From NCBI GenBank assembly GCA_031555175.1, contig JAVBUP010000006.1, positions 1 to 64,000 on the forward strand: 64,000 nt of DNA. Direction: 5' to 3'. The DNA comes from JAVBUP01 sp031555175. Lineage in GTDB: Bacteria > Bacillota_I > Bacilli_A > Erysipelotrichales > Coprobacillaceae. Below are positions 16,725-24,370 of this stretch, piece after piece. Under the pieces are notes generated by a model, which saw only the letters and a program-made list of their open reading frames with translations, was not told the DNA's origin and ran no database searches. Position numbers and translations under genes: made by a program. The first letter of the stretch is position 1; each line of letters starts with the position of its first letter.

Positions 16725-18204
16725 TTCTTTTCACCATCCTTTTTGCTTTTACTTGAACTATAAGCCCCAGTATTTGTAAAGTTATAATTGGTGCCATTGC
16801 CACTAAGGCTATCATACCAAATCCATCTCTAAGCACATCAGCACCTGGAATAGCTTCAGCTATTCCTTGAGTAAATGCCAAAATAAATGTCGCTGTCATG
16901 GGTCCAGAGGCGACACCACCAGAATCAAAAGCAATTCCAACAAATAGTCCCGGCACTTTGAAACTTAGCGCTAAAGAGATTAAATATCCCGGTAATAAGT
17001 AATGCCATAGTTCTATATTAGGTACTTGTATGCGCAATACTGATAATGCAATAGCACTTCCAACTCCTAACGCTAATGCAGCTAATACAATTGACTTTTT
17101 AACATAGCCACTAGTGACTACTTCAATTTGGTCTGTCAAAACATGAACTGCTGGCTCAGCTAATATTGTCACTAATCCAATCACAAAGCCAATAGTAACA
17201 GTTATCATCATACTGCTATTTCTCGCAATTTCATAACCTAAAACTGAACCCACATCCATAAATCCTGCATTTACCCCGGTAAGAAATATTACCAGCCCAA
17301 CTAGTGTATAAACTATCCCTTTTATTATTTTTCTAAATGGTTTTCTTTTGAACTTAAACACAAATATTTGAAACAGTATATATATAATTACAACTGGTAA
17401 TAACGCCAATAGTGATTCATATAACATATGTGGCAATATGGCCATAAATGGCCCTATTAGTGTTGCATCATGAGAGGCCACCTTTGGCAAACTTCCAGAT
17501 AGGTCAGTAACTTGTTTAACAATACCAAGTAACATAACAGCTATAATTGCGCCAGTTGAAGTAATGGCTACTAATCCAAAGCTATCATCCTCACCTGATT
17601 TGATATCCTTCTTCAATGTGGAAACACCAACTGCCAACGCAAGTATAAATGGCACGGTCAATGCACCTGTGGTTGCACCAGAAGAATCAAATGAAATCGC
17701 AAGAAATTCTGGCGTTACAAAAAATGACAATACTAGTATGACTGTGTATATACTAAATAACATCTTATTTAGTGGAATATTATAAACGATCCTAATTAAA
17801 CCAATTACTAACATTATTGCTATTCCTACTGAAACAGACAATAATATTGCTATACTTGGAATAATGTATTCTGTAACACTCTCCACTTGCTTGGCCAGTA
17901 TTTGCAAATCTGGCTCTGCCACAGAAACAAAAAACCCCAATACTAGACCAACCACTACTACAAGCCAAAGTTTATTCTTTTTTGAAAGCGACGTTCCAAT
18001 ATTCTCACCTAACGGTGTAATTCCAATATCGACTCCAAAAAGGAATATAGATAAACCCAATACTATAAACAAAGCACCGATTAAAAATTGGTAAACCATG
18101 TTTGATGGTAATGGAGCAATTGTAAAGTGTAAAAACAGCACAATTATTGTTATAGGCAAAACAGCATATAAAACTTCTTTAAATTTATTCAATAATATCC
18201 TCAT
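16717..18204 (-). CDS. DUF1538 polytopic membrane protein, probable transporter
   Basis: This 495-aa protein has about a dozen hydrophobic helices and an internal duplication. PLGENIGTS..GLVLGFFVSVAEPDL in the first half corresponds to GYEIARNS..GFVIGLVTILAEPAV in the second, and FDSSGATTGALTVPF corresponds to FDSGGVASGPMTATF. These paired FDSxG and AEP motifs look like re-entrant substrate-binding loops of an inverted-repeat transporter. DUF1538 genes are known to sit beside PII-like genes, as here. Substrate and direction are unknown. The start has a GGAG-type site 8 nt upstream. Confidence 0.75.
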   Translation of the reverse strand: MRILLNKFKEVLYAVLPITIIVLFLHFTIAPLPSNMVYQFLIGALFIVLGLSIFLFGVDIGITPLGENIGTSLSKKNKLWLVVVVGLVLGFFVSVAEPDLQILAKQVESVTEYIIPSIAILLSVSVGIAIMLVIGLIRIVYNIPLNKMLFSIYTVILVLSFFVTPEFLAISFDSSGATTGALTVPFILALAVGVSTLKKDIKSGEDDSFGLVAITSTGAIIAVMLLGIVKQVTDLSGSLPKVASHDATLIGPFMAILPHMLYESLLALLPVVIIYILFQIFVFKFKRKPFRKIIKGIVYTLVGLVIFLTGVNAGFMDVGSVLGYEIARNSSMMITVTIGFVIGLVTILAEPAVHVLTDQIEVVTSGYVKKSIVLAALALGVGSAIALSVLRIQVPNIELWHYLLPGYLISLALSFKVPGLFVGIAFDSGGVASGPMTATFILAFTQGIAEAIPGADVLRDGFGMIALVAMAPIITLQILGLIVQVKAKRMVKRNG

Positions 18205-18358
18205 TATCTACTCTCCTCTCTCTTACATTATATAATAAGATTTTAAAAAAATAGACTTATGTAACTAATTAAATCATTTTGTTACAAAAAAACAATATTA
18301 TTGAATAGTTCTTAAACAAATACCATACATAAATTCACATTCAATATGCTCACAGTAA

Positions 18359-18387
18359 TTGAAAAGGCAGAGTTTTTGATATACAAT
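18359..18387 (+). promoter_or_regulatory. sigma-A type promoter
   Basis: TTGAAA (18359-18364) and TACAAT (18382-18387) are separated by 17 nt. An AGGAGG site follows for the lipoprotein at 18407. The remaining bases between 18205 and 18358 show nothing else. Confidence 0.6.
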
Positions 18388-18406
18388 GTAATCAGGAGGT
18401 AGTATT

Positions 18407-18877
18407 ATGAAAGTACATAAATTATACGCACTATTGCTTACTATGGTTCTATGTTTATTTATAGTAGGATGTGGAGCAAATCCAGTTAAAATTGGTGAAA
18501 AATCTCAATATGAAGTTAATAATGGAGAACTAACTTTAACAATAAAAAATGACACTTTATCAAATAAAAAAACGACTTTAATCTTAACGAATCAAACCGA
18601 TGCTCTTTATTATTATGGTAATCCTTTTTCAATTGAATATGAAAAAGATGGTATTTGGTATGAGTTAGAACCTGTCAATGATCTTTACTTTACTCTGCCA
18701 GCCTTTAACTTGGAAGCTGGTAAGTCAGTTGAAATAGTGGTTGATTGGGAGTATGGATATGGGGAATTATCTTCAGGAAATTATAGAATCGTTAAAGCTA
18801 TATCTCCAGATTTATCTAGAAGCCTAACCGCTGATGATTACATATATATAACTGTTGAATTTACAATTAATAAATAA
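18407..18877 (+). CDS. lipoprotein with Ig-like domain
   Basis: This 156-aa protein has a signal with lipobox FIVGC (Cys about residue 22). A single beta-rich domain of about 125 residues follows, with LILTNQTDALYYYGNPFSIEYEKDGIWYEL and LEAGKSVEIVVDWEYGYGELSSGNYRI features. This pattern (N-terminal strand pair, PF..EY..DG.WY, GxY.I end) is that of the Firmicute Big_14-type immunoglobulin-like domain. It is anchored on the outer face of the membrane. It is monocistronic, one of few plus-strand genes, with its own promoter and terminator. Function is unknown. Confidence 0.7.
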   Translation: MKVHKLYALLLTMVLCLFIVGCGANPVKIGEKSQYEVNNGELTLTIKNDTLSNKKTTLILTNQTDALYYYGNPFSIEYEKDGIWYELEPVNDLYFTLPAFNLEAGKSVEIVVDWEYGYGELSSGNYRIVKAISPDLSRSLTADDYIYITVEFTINK

Positions 18878-18883
18878 TAAAAA

Positions 18884-18916
18884 AACTAAGTCTCAAAGAA
18901 TTGAAACTTAGTTTTT
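18884..18916 (+). terminator. terminator after the Ig-like lipoprotein
   Basis: AACTAAGTCTCAA (18884-18896) pairs with TTGAAACTTAGTT (18901-18913) with one mismatch and a 4-nt loop, then TTTT. The T-rich and A-rich flanks could let it act in both directions. Confidence 0.8.
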
Positions 18917-19005
18917 AAATTATCTTGAATGTCTCTATGATTTCAACTACAGTTATTATTCCATCGACAAGTGTTTAAATAACATGGTTAGGATACTCAT
19001 TATAA

Positions 19006-19467
19006 TTATACAATACTTTTTAACAATGCTATTTGACATTCCCTTTCCTGCCTAACTTTTTCCATATCCCCAGGATAAAGATTATTAACAATCACAATAA
19101 TAAAATCTGTTGCAAATAAGCCATGATATTTTACGTGCGGAATGCATGCAATTTGTTGCATTGCCCGATAGTATTTCACTTTGATACTATTTTTTTCGTT
19201 TCTCGCTAAAGAACTAATATCAATGTTTCTTGCCTCATGATAACTTGTTTCATCATCAATCCATCTTTGTACAGCATTGATTGCTTGCAATATTTCTTCA
19301 TCATAACTAAAACCAGTTAATTCCTGTAAATGATTGACTAATATCAAACCAAATCGAGCCATTTCCTTTTTACTTTTTATCTGATACACTTCAATAAATT
19401 TTAATCGTAGTTCACTGATATCTTCAATTTTACCAAGTGGCCTTTGATATTCAAAAATATTAGCCAT
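19006..19467 (-). CDS. putative immunity protein, Imm5-like
   Basis: This 153-aa, largely helical protein has no signal or membrane segment. The features QAINAVQRWIDDETSYHEAR and HVKYHGLFATDFIIVIVNNLYPGD, closing with VRQERECQI, resemble the Imm5 (putative immunity protein) family. Imm5 members have a W.xGE/DxxxxEAR helix, an H.xxHxxxAxDYAxxAI helix and an ExEWQ end. Such proteins protect against polymorphic toxins delivered between bacteria, but many are orphans. No toxin gene is adjacent; an injection-spike-like gene pair lies 1.1 kb upstream in transcription. The assignment rests on pattern memory only. Confidence 0.45.
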   Translation of the reverse strand: MANIFEYQRPLGKIEDISELRLKFIEVYQIKSKKEMARFGLILVNHLQELTGFSYDEEILQAINAVQRWIDDETSYHEARNIDISSLARNEKNSIKVKYYRAMQQIACIPHVKYHGLFATDFIIVIVNNLYPGDMEKVRQERECQIALLKSIV

Positions 19468-19476
19468 ACAAAATAC

Positions 19477-19926
19477 CTAACAAATTTCCTTAGAATCTAA
19501 TATTACTGTAAAAGGTCCATCATTTAATAAGGACACCTTCATATCAGCACCAAAAATTCCTTTTTCTACAATAGGTATCGACTTTGAACACTCATGTATT
19601 ATGTACTCATATAGTTCATTGGCGATTTCTGGACTGCCAGCATGTATAAAGGATGGACGATTTCCTTTCTTACAATCTGCATATAACGTAAACTGCGAAA
19701 TCAATAGCAATTGTCCGCCAACATCAGCAAGCGACAAATTGGTCTTTCCATTCTCATCCTCAAATATTCTCATCTGTACTAGCTTTTGTATCATCTTGTC
19801 TGCTATTTGCTTAGTATCCTCATTGGATACACCTATGAATACTAAAAAACCTTTATTTATCTTTCCAACTATTTCGTTATCAACTTCAACCTTCGCTTCC
19901 GCTACTCTTTGAATTACAAACTTCAT
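19477..19926 (-). CDS. dtd: D-aminoacyl-tRNA deacylase
   Basis: This 149-aa enzyme removes D-amino acids (and glycine mischarged on tRNA-Ala) from tRNA in the cytoplasm. The family motifs are present: N-terminal VIQRVAEAKVEV, the active-site block LLLISQFTLYADCKKGNRPSF, and NDGPFTVILDS at the C-terminus, which supplies the cross-subunit Gly-cisPro element (here with D before GP rather than the common NxGPVT). Length is standard. It sits 9 nt after a methyltransferase gene and 9 nt before the Imm5-like gene. Confidence 0.92.
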   Translation of the reverse strand: MKFVIQRVAEAKVEVDNEIVGKINKGFLVFIGVSNEDTKQIADKMIQKLVQMRIFEDENGKTNLSLADVGGQLLLISQFTLYADCKKGNRPSFIHAGSPEIANELYEYIIHECSKSIPIVEKGIFGADMKVSLLNDGPFTVILDSKEIC

Positions 19927-19935
19927 GCCAATACC

Positions 19936-20532
19936 CTATTTAACTTTCTTTGCTGTTATTATTAAATCTCTACTTCCAGTCGTCTCTTCATAATAGTCTT
20001 CTAAACAAGAGACTATTTCAAAACCACTTATTACTAATAATTCTTTTATGTAGTCTAAATCTAAGGCACTATAATAGAAAGATTCATCATACATATTGCC
20101 ATATACTTCACCTTCATTTTTACCATGAGTAAATAATAAATATCCACCAATGTTCATCCAACTTGATATAATACCATACACTTCTGTTTGCCTTTCTTTT
20201 GGCAAATGAAACAATGAATCAAAGGCGATGACTCCATCAAACTTCTCCTTTGTCTTGAAATCGAAAAAATCAGATACAATAAACTCTGCCTTAGGTAATT
20301 GAAGCGCTATTGCCTTCGCTATCATATTCTCTGAAATGTCAAAACCGGTTACCACAAAGCCTTGATGAGATAGATAAGATGATATCGGGTAACCAGTGCC
20401 ACAACCAATATCTAGTACCTTACCCTTGGTCTTTAATAACAGTACAAAATCTTTAATTACCTGATTCATGGGAGATTTACTTCTGTACTCATCCCATTCA
20501 TCAGCAATCTTATTATAAGAATCTCTATTCAT
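19936..20532 (-). CDS. class I SAM-dependent methyltransferase
   Basis: This 198-aa cytoplasmic protein has motif I VLDIGCGTGYPIS (about residue 40), an acidic residue at the end of strand 2 (VTGFDISENM), and motif IV FDGVIAFDSLFHL. It is of the Methyltransf_11/25 type acting on small molecules or lipids; the substrate is not deducible. An ATG at 20532 is preferred because GGAAAGAG precedes it and the initiating region DSYNKIADEWDEYR is typical of the family; an ATG at 20550 has no site. It heads a compact cluster with dtd. Confidence 0.8.
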   Translation of the reverse strand: MNRDSYNKIADEWDEYRSKSPMNQVIKDFVLLLKTKGKVLDIGCGTGYPISSYLSHQGFVVTGFDISENMIAKAIALQLPKAEFIVSDFFDFKTKEKFDGVIAFDSLFHLPKERQTEVYGIISSWMNIGGYLLFTHGKNEGEVYGNMYDESFYYSALDLDYIKELLVISGFEIVSCLEDYYEETTGSRDLIITAKKVK

Positions 20533-20575
20533 TGTAATATCTCTTTCCATTATATTTTATCTGTCGTTTTCTTAC

Positions 20576-21199
20576 TTATCCTAACTTCACAAACGATCCT
20601 TTTATATTTACAATTCCTGGCGATTCCAATGTAGCTTGTGCGGACGCTTTAATATTTACCGTTGATGCATCAATCAGAGCCTGTAAAGTTTTTAAATTTA
20701 CTTTTTGACTGGCTTCTAATTGAATTATGTTACCATTTAAAGAAATAGTTTTGTCACGATTATTAATGATTACTTTGCTTGATCCCGCCGATATCGTAAT
20801 TTTATTCTCTGCATTGATTTCGATATTTCCATTCTTGTTATCTATACGAATAAAATTCTCATTATTCTTATCCGATAATTGAATCCAAGATTTAGAATCA
20901 TCAATCAATAGTTCATGTCCATTTTCGGTCTTGAAATAGATTTTTTCAGTCTTAGCACTTGGAACTACGCCAATAATATATCTTCGCATTTCCTTACCCT
21001 CATTGACACATGCAATCAATACTTTATCCGATACTTTTAGTAAGTACTCTTTATTCAATAGACTTCCTTCACTTAACATCGCTACTGGAAGCCACGTTTC
21101 TTTTGTTTCATTGGATTCTGGAATCGTATACTTTACTAAGACTTCCCCTATATGTGATTTACTTGTTTGAGAGATTACCTCTCCAATTATTATACTCAT
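20576..21199 (-). CDS. baseplate V / VgrG-like spike protein (OB domain plus beta-helix)
   Basis: This 207-aa protein has an N-terminal OB-like domain (GEVISQTSKSHIGEVLVKYT, ETWLPVAMLSEG, VLIACVNEGKEMRRYIIGVV, about residues 1-85). Then repeated short beta strands of charged and Asn-rich character follow (NGHELLIDDSKSWIQLSD, NGNIEINAENKITISAG), ending in the triangular-helix style SPGIVNIKGSFVKLG. This is the architecture of gp5/VgrG/gpV spikes of contractile injection systems, without the phage gp27-like part. It begins 2 nt after the DUF4280 gene. No sheath, tube or baseplate genes are near. Confidence 0.7.
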   Translation of the reverse strand: MSIIIGEVISQTSKSHIGEVLVKYTIPESNETKETWLPVAMLSEGSLLNKEYLLKVSDKVLIACVNEGKEMRRYIIGVVPSAKTEKIYFKTENGHELLIDDSKSWIQLSDKNNENFIRIDNKNGNIEINAENKITISAGSSKVIINNRDKTISLNGNIIQLEASQKVNLKTLQALIDASTVNIKASAQATLESPGIVNIKGSFVKLG

Positions 21200-21200
21200 C

Positions 21201-21593
21201 TTATTTTCCTCCTACCGTGATATTTGTACAATTGCTTTTCTCTATTTTAATGATTCCACCATACATACACATATGAACATCCTTATCCGTTAACACTGGA
21301 TAACCTCGTACCAAAACCCCTGTATTTCCAGACATCCATAATCCAGTTAGCATTGGTACACATGGCATAGGTGTTAATACGCCAAGGGCTGCAGTAGTCG
21401 CCGCAGCTACCGTTGGATTGGCCATTGAACTGCACATCCCAAAAGGTTGAATATTTGAAAATGGTTTATTATCCATAATATTAGCTAGTGGTGCGTTATT
21501 GCCCATAACCCTTGGTTCATATACAATCAACTGACCTAGAGAAGAAGCAAATGGACAGGATAAGCGCGCTCCACTACATACACAATTACTCAT
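21201..21593 (-). CDS. DUF4280 (PAAR-like) spike-tip protein
   Basis: This 130-aa protein is rich in Gly, Pro and Cys with the DUF4280 layout: V(C)SGARLSCPFASS near the start, NIMDNKPFSNIQPFGMCSSMANPTVAAATTAALG, PMPCVP and GNTGVLVRGYPVLTDKDVHMCMYGGIIKI. DUF4280 is related to PAAR-repeat tips that cap VgrG-like spikes and often bind a metal through His and Cys residues. It is immediately upstream of the spike-like gene, so both probably form one tip. The start has an SD-like GAGG 6 nt upstream. Confidence 0.8.
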   Translation of the reverse strand: MSNCVCSGARLSCPFASSLGQLIVYEPRVMGNNAPLANIMDNKPFSNIQPFGMCSSMANPTVAAATTAALGVLTPMPCVPMLTGLWMSGNTGVLVRGYPVLTDKDVHMCMYGGIIKIEKSNCTNITVGGK

Positions 21594-21671
21594 TCTATTA
21601 CCTCCTTAAACCTATAAAATAATTGTAGCACAACAAGTGTATAAATGTAATATTAACTAATAGTATGAAAT

Positions 21672-21702
21672 AAAAAAGACTAATATAAATATCAATCTTA
21701 GT
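21672..21702 (-). terminator. terminator of the aldolase gene
   Basis: ACTAATAT (21679-21686) pairs with ATCTTAGT (21695-21702) with one mismatch and an 8-nt loop. TTTTTT follows on the minus strand. Confidence 0.6.
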
Positions 21703-21714
21703 TCATTTTCATAA

Positions 21715-22740
21715 TTATAATAGATTAACTAGTTCTTCTACTTCAGACATTCGTGTAGCCCAACTTGTCGCAAATCTTACAACAGTATGAGTATCATCAG
21801 CCTTTTCCCAAAAACTAAAAGCAACACTCTTTGATAATTCTTTCATTTTTTCATTCTCTAAGACAATAAAAATCTGATTTGTTGGAGAATCAAGATAGAA
21901 TTCATATCCATTAGTTTTGAATCCATTTTTTAGAACATTGGCAGTTTCTATTGCATTTTTACTGATTTCTAAATATAGATTATCCGTAAATAAAGTATCA
22001 AATTGAATTCCAAGTAACCTACCTTTAGCTAGTAGTGCTCCTTGCTTCTTAATGATTGTTAAAAAATGCTTTGGTGTATTGTTTTTGGTAAACACAACTG
22101 CTTCACCACATAATGCGCCCACCTTAGTACCACCAATGTAAAACACATCGCATAGTGCCGCAATATCAGGTAATGTTAGATCACAACCAACACTCGCTAA
22201 CCCATAACCAAGTCTTGCACCATCAATAAAGAAAGACAGTTTATACTCCTTACATACAGCGTAGATGTCTTCTAATTCTTGTTTGCTATATAGAGTTCCA
22301 TATTCAGTTGGGTATGAAATATATACCATACCCGGAATAACCATATGTTCATGACTCTCATCCGTATAGAAATCCACTAAATAATTCTTTAATACTTTAG
22401 CTTCAATCTTTCCATCGATATGTGGAATACCTAAAACTTTATGGCCTGTATCCTCAATGGCACCTGCTTCATGAACATTAATATGTCCAGTCGCTGCTGC
22501 GATTACACCTTCTGGATATGATAGCATTGATGCTATTACTACTTTATTTGTTTGTGTACCACCAACTAGTAAATGCACATCCCCATCAGGACATTTACAT
22601 GCTTTAAGTATCTTTCCCTTTGCCAAATCACAATATTTATCTGACCCATATCCAGATAGTTTCTCCATATTTGTTTCTAAGAAGCGTTGAAGTACTTTTT
22701 CATGTGCTCCTTCAGAATAATCGTTTACAAATGATAACAT
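21715..22740 (-). CDS. ltaE: low-specificity threonine aldolase (beta-eliminating lyase family)
   Basis: This 341-aa PLP enzyme cleaves threonine or allo-threonine to glycine and acetaldehyde. It has HLLVGGTQTNKVVIASML for PLP phosphate contact, HINVHEAGAIE with the ring-stacking His, FFIDGARLGYGL with the PLP Asp, and DVFYIGGTKVGAL with the Schiff-base Lys (about residue 205). Length matches the family. The SD AAGGAGG is strong. It lies downstream of a broken gene remnant, within a run of unrelated metabolic genes. Confidence 0.9.
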   Translation of the reverse strand: MLSFVNDYSEGAHEKVLQRFLETNMEKLSGYGSDKYCDLAKGKILKACKCPDGDVHLLVGGTQTNKVVIASMLSYPEGVIAAATGHINVHEAGAIEDTGHKVLGIPHIDGKIEAKVLKNYLVDFYTDESHEHMVIPGMVYISYPTEYGTLYSKQELEDIYAVCKEYKLSFFIDGARLGYGLASVGCDLTLPDIAALCDVFYIGGTKVGALCGEAVVFTKNNTPKHFLTIIKKQGALLAKGRLLGIQFDTLFTDNLYLEISKNAIETANVLKNGFKTNGYEFYLDSPTNQIFIVLENEKMKELSKSVAFSFWEKADDTHTVVRFATSWATRMSEVEELVNLL

Positions 22741-22744
22741 ATTT

Positions 22745-22966
22745 TGTCCTCCTTAATTAAAACTCTCACGAAAGGTCTAATTACCCTTTCCTGTAAATCC
22801 TCAAAGTCATGTTTGCATGCCTCATCATAACTATTATAATGTGGAGCATAGCAATCTACAACCCCTCGCTTTGCTAATTCTTAAGTTTCAGTGCCAACAC
22901 CAAATTCTAATTCCTCATCTAATAACCAAATAGCATAGTTTAGCTTCCAATATCGTGCTATATATT
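22745..22966 (-). pseudogene. unidentified gene remnant with internal stop
   Basis: A minus-strand frame reads ARYWKLNYAIWLLDEELEF, then GVGTET, a TAA stop, and continues in the same frame as ELAKRGVVDCYAPHYNSYDE and DFEDLQERVIRPFV before running into the SD of the aldolase gene. The composition looks like coding sequence on both sides of the stop and there is no start codon with a ribosome site, so this seems a decayed gene. I do not recognise the family. Confidence 0.4.
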
Positions 22967-22972
22967 GAAAAA

Positions 22973-23584
22973 TTATTTTATAGCTATATAGGCTATATAT
23001 TTTTTATTGCTTGCTATATGTACATCATTAAAACCTATTTGCTGGAGCATCTCTATAAAATCACTTGGCTCTTTGTATTCTGGCAGATGATAATCAATCT
23101 TATCGAGCTCACATACAATTAATAAAATACCCTTGTTCTTCAAAACTCTGTAACATTCAACTAGTCCTTTATCAAGCCCATCCCAATAAATATGACTCTG
23201 TACTGCTACTACAAGATCAAAGAAATCATTATCAAATAAAAGATTTGTGGCACTACCAACTGATAATGATACACTACCATTATCGATATAAATACGATTT
23301 AATCGAGTAGCAGTTTTGACTGCTTCTTTAGATACATCAACTCCATAGATAGTATGTTTATTATCTAGGTCCATGAGATACTTAATTCCTGATCCTCCAC
23401 CAAAACCAATATCTAGAACATCCATTTTATACGCTAAATCTATTTGTCTATATCCCCATTCATATAAGTCAGTAAAATACTTAGACCATATTTTTGTGAT
23501 AATCTTCCCTACTAAACCATGAGGACTAGCAGCATGTGGAATTAAGTAATTTATTAATCGATCGTATACACTTCGCTCCATCAT
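22973..23584 (-). CDS. class I SAM-dependent methyltransferase
   Basis: This 203-aa protein has motif I VLDIGFGGGSGIKYL (about residue 55), YGVDVSKEAV for the SAM ribose acid, and FDLVVAVQSHIYW for motif IV. It resembles Methyltransf_11-type enzymes of the UbiE-like group. It has the N-terminal LIPHAASPHGLVGKIITKIW segment seen in small methyltransferases of Firmicutes. The start has a perfect AGGAGG 7 nt upstream. Substrate unknown; it is single-gene in its context. Confidence 0.8.
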   Translation of the reverse strand: MMERSVYDRLINYLIPHAASPHGLVGKIITKIWSKYFTDLYEWGYRQIDLAYKMDVLDIGFGGGSGIKYLMDLDNKHTIYGVDVSKEAVKTATRLNRIYIDNGSVSLSVGSATNLLFDNDFFDLVVAVQSHIYWDGLDKGLVECYRVLKNKGILLIVCELDKIDYHLPEYKEPSDFIEMLQQIGFNDVHIASNKKYIAYIAIK

Positions 23585-23655
23585 ACATTTCCTCCTATAT
23601 GATATTTTTCTTCCATCAATTTCAAAATTTATTTCTTTTTATTACATATATTGAT

Positions 23656-24264
23656 TTAAGTATTTTTGCATATTTTACTTACTTCTGATTTCACTTGGTT
23701 AATATCTTGAAATACTATACCATGTATTTTGAGTTTATTTGCCGCTTCTATATTTTCCTGGCTATCATCGATAAAAATTGTTTCTTCAGGGATTAGATTA
23801 TATCTTGATAACAGCACTTCATAAATTTTACTATCTGGTTTAACTAAATTTTCTTGATATGAATATACTCCCCCATCGATATATTTAAAAAAATCATAGT
23901 TTACTACAAATTTGTAGGCATCTTCGGATAGATTTGAAAGAATATATATTCTGTAATTAAGGTTGTGTAGTTCAATGAGAAATTTTTCTGTCTCTTGTTT
24001 TAAAGTTAGCATAGTAACCCAATCTTTATTGATTACCATGCTAATCTCTGTTTCTAAGTCTTTGTTTTCATGGATTAATATTCTCGTAAGATCTTTACTT
24101 ACTGATTTGGTTCCTTTGTCACAGTCCAACCAGTACTCGCTCCTAAAAATAATTTCATTTAGCTTTTCCTTAATATCATTACTAAAATTAAACCTATTTA
24201 TATATTCAATCGGATCATATTCTAAAAGCACTCTACCCAAATCAAATACAATATTTCTAATCAT
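23656..24264 (-). CDS. HAD-superfamily phosphatase (YihX-like)
   Basis: This 202-aa protein has the four HAD motifs: FDLGRVLLEYDP (motif I; the second Asp position is R-V-L, as in YihX-type FDxGxVL enzymes), ILSNLSEDAY (motif II), VKPDSKIY (motif III Lys) and FIDDSQENIEAA (motif IV). It probably dephosphorylates a sugar phosphate or nucleotide. The start is ATG 24264, preceded by AGGGGG; an upstream ATG at 24312 has no site and would add 16 residues before the motif I strand. Confidence 0.8.
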   Translation of the reverse strand: MIRNIVFDLGRVLLEYDPIEYINRFNFSNDIKEKLNEIIFRSEYWLDCDKGTKSVSKDLTRILIHENKDLETEISMVINKDWVTMLTLKQETEKFLIELHNLNYRIYILSNLSEDAYKFVVNYDFFKYIDGGVYSYQENLVKPDSKIYEVLLSRYNLIPEETIFIDDSQENIEAANKLKIHGIVFQDINQVKSEVSKICKNT

Positions 24265-24370
24265 TATGTACCCCCTATCTACATTACATATAGTGCGATT
24301 ATACCTATACATTAATCAGCCATCAAAAATCATATAAATTCTACCTATAACAAAAAGCCATAAGACTATC

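Noticed and set aside
20576..21593. Prophage remnant suggested by the spike-like and DUF5131 genes
   Set aside because: No integrase, terminase, capsid, portal, tail tube or lysis genes are seen; the two loci are 15 kb apart among ordinary genes.
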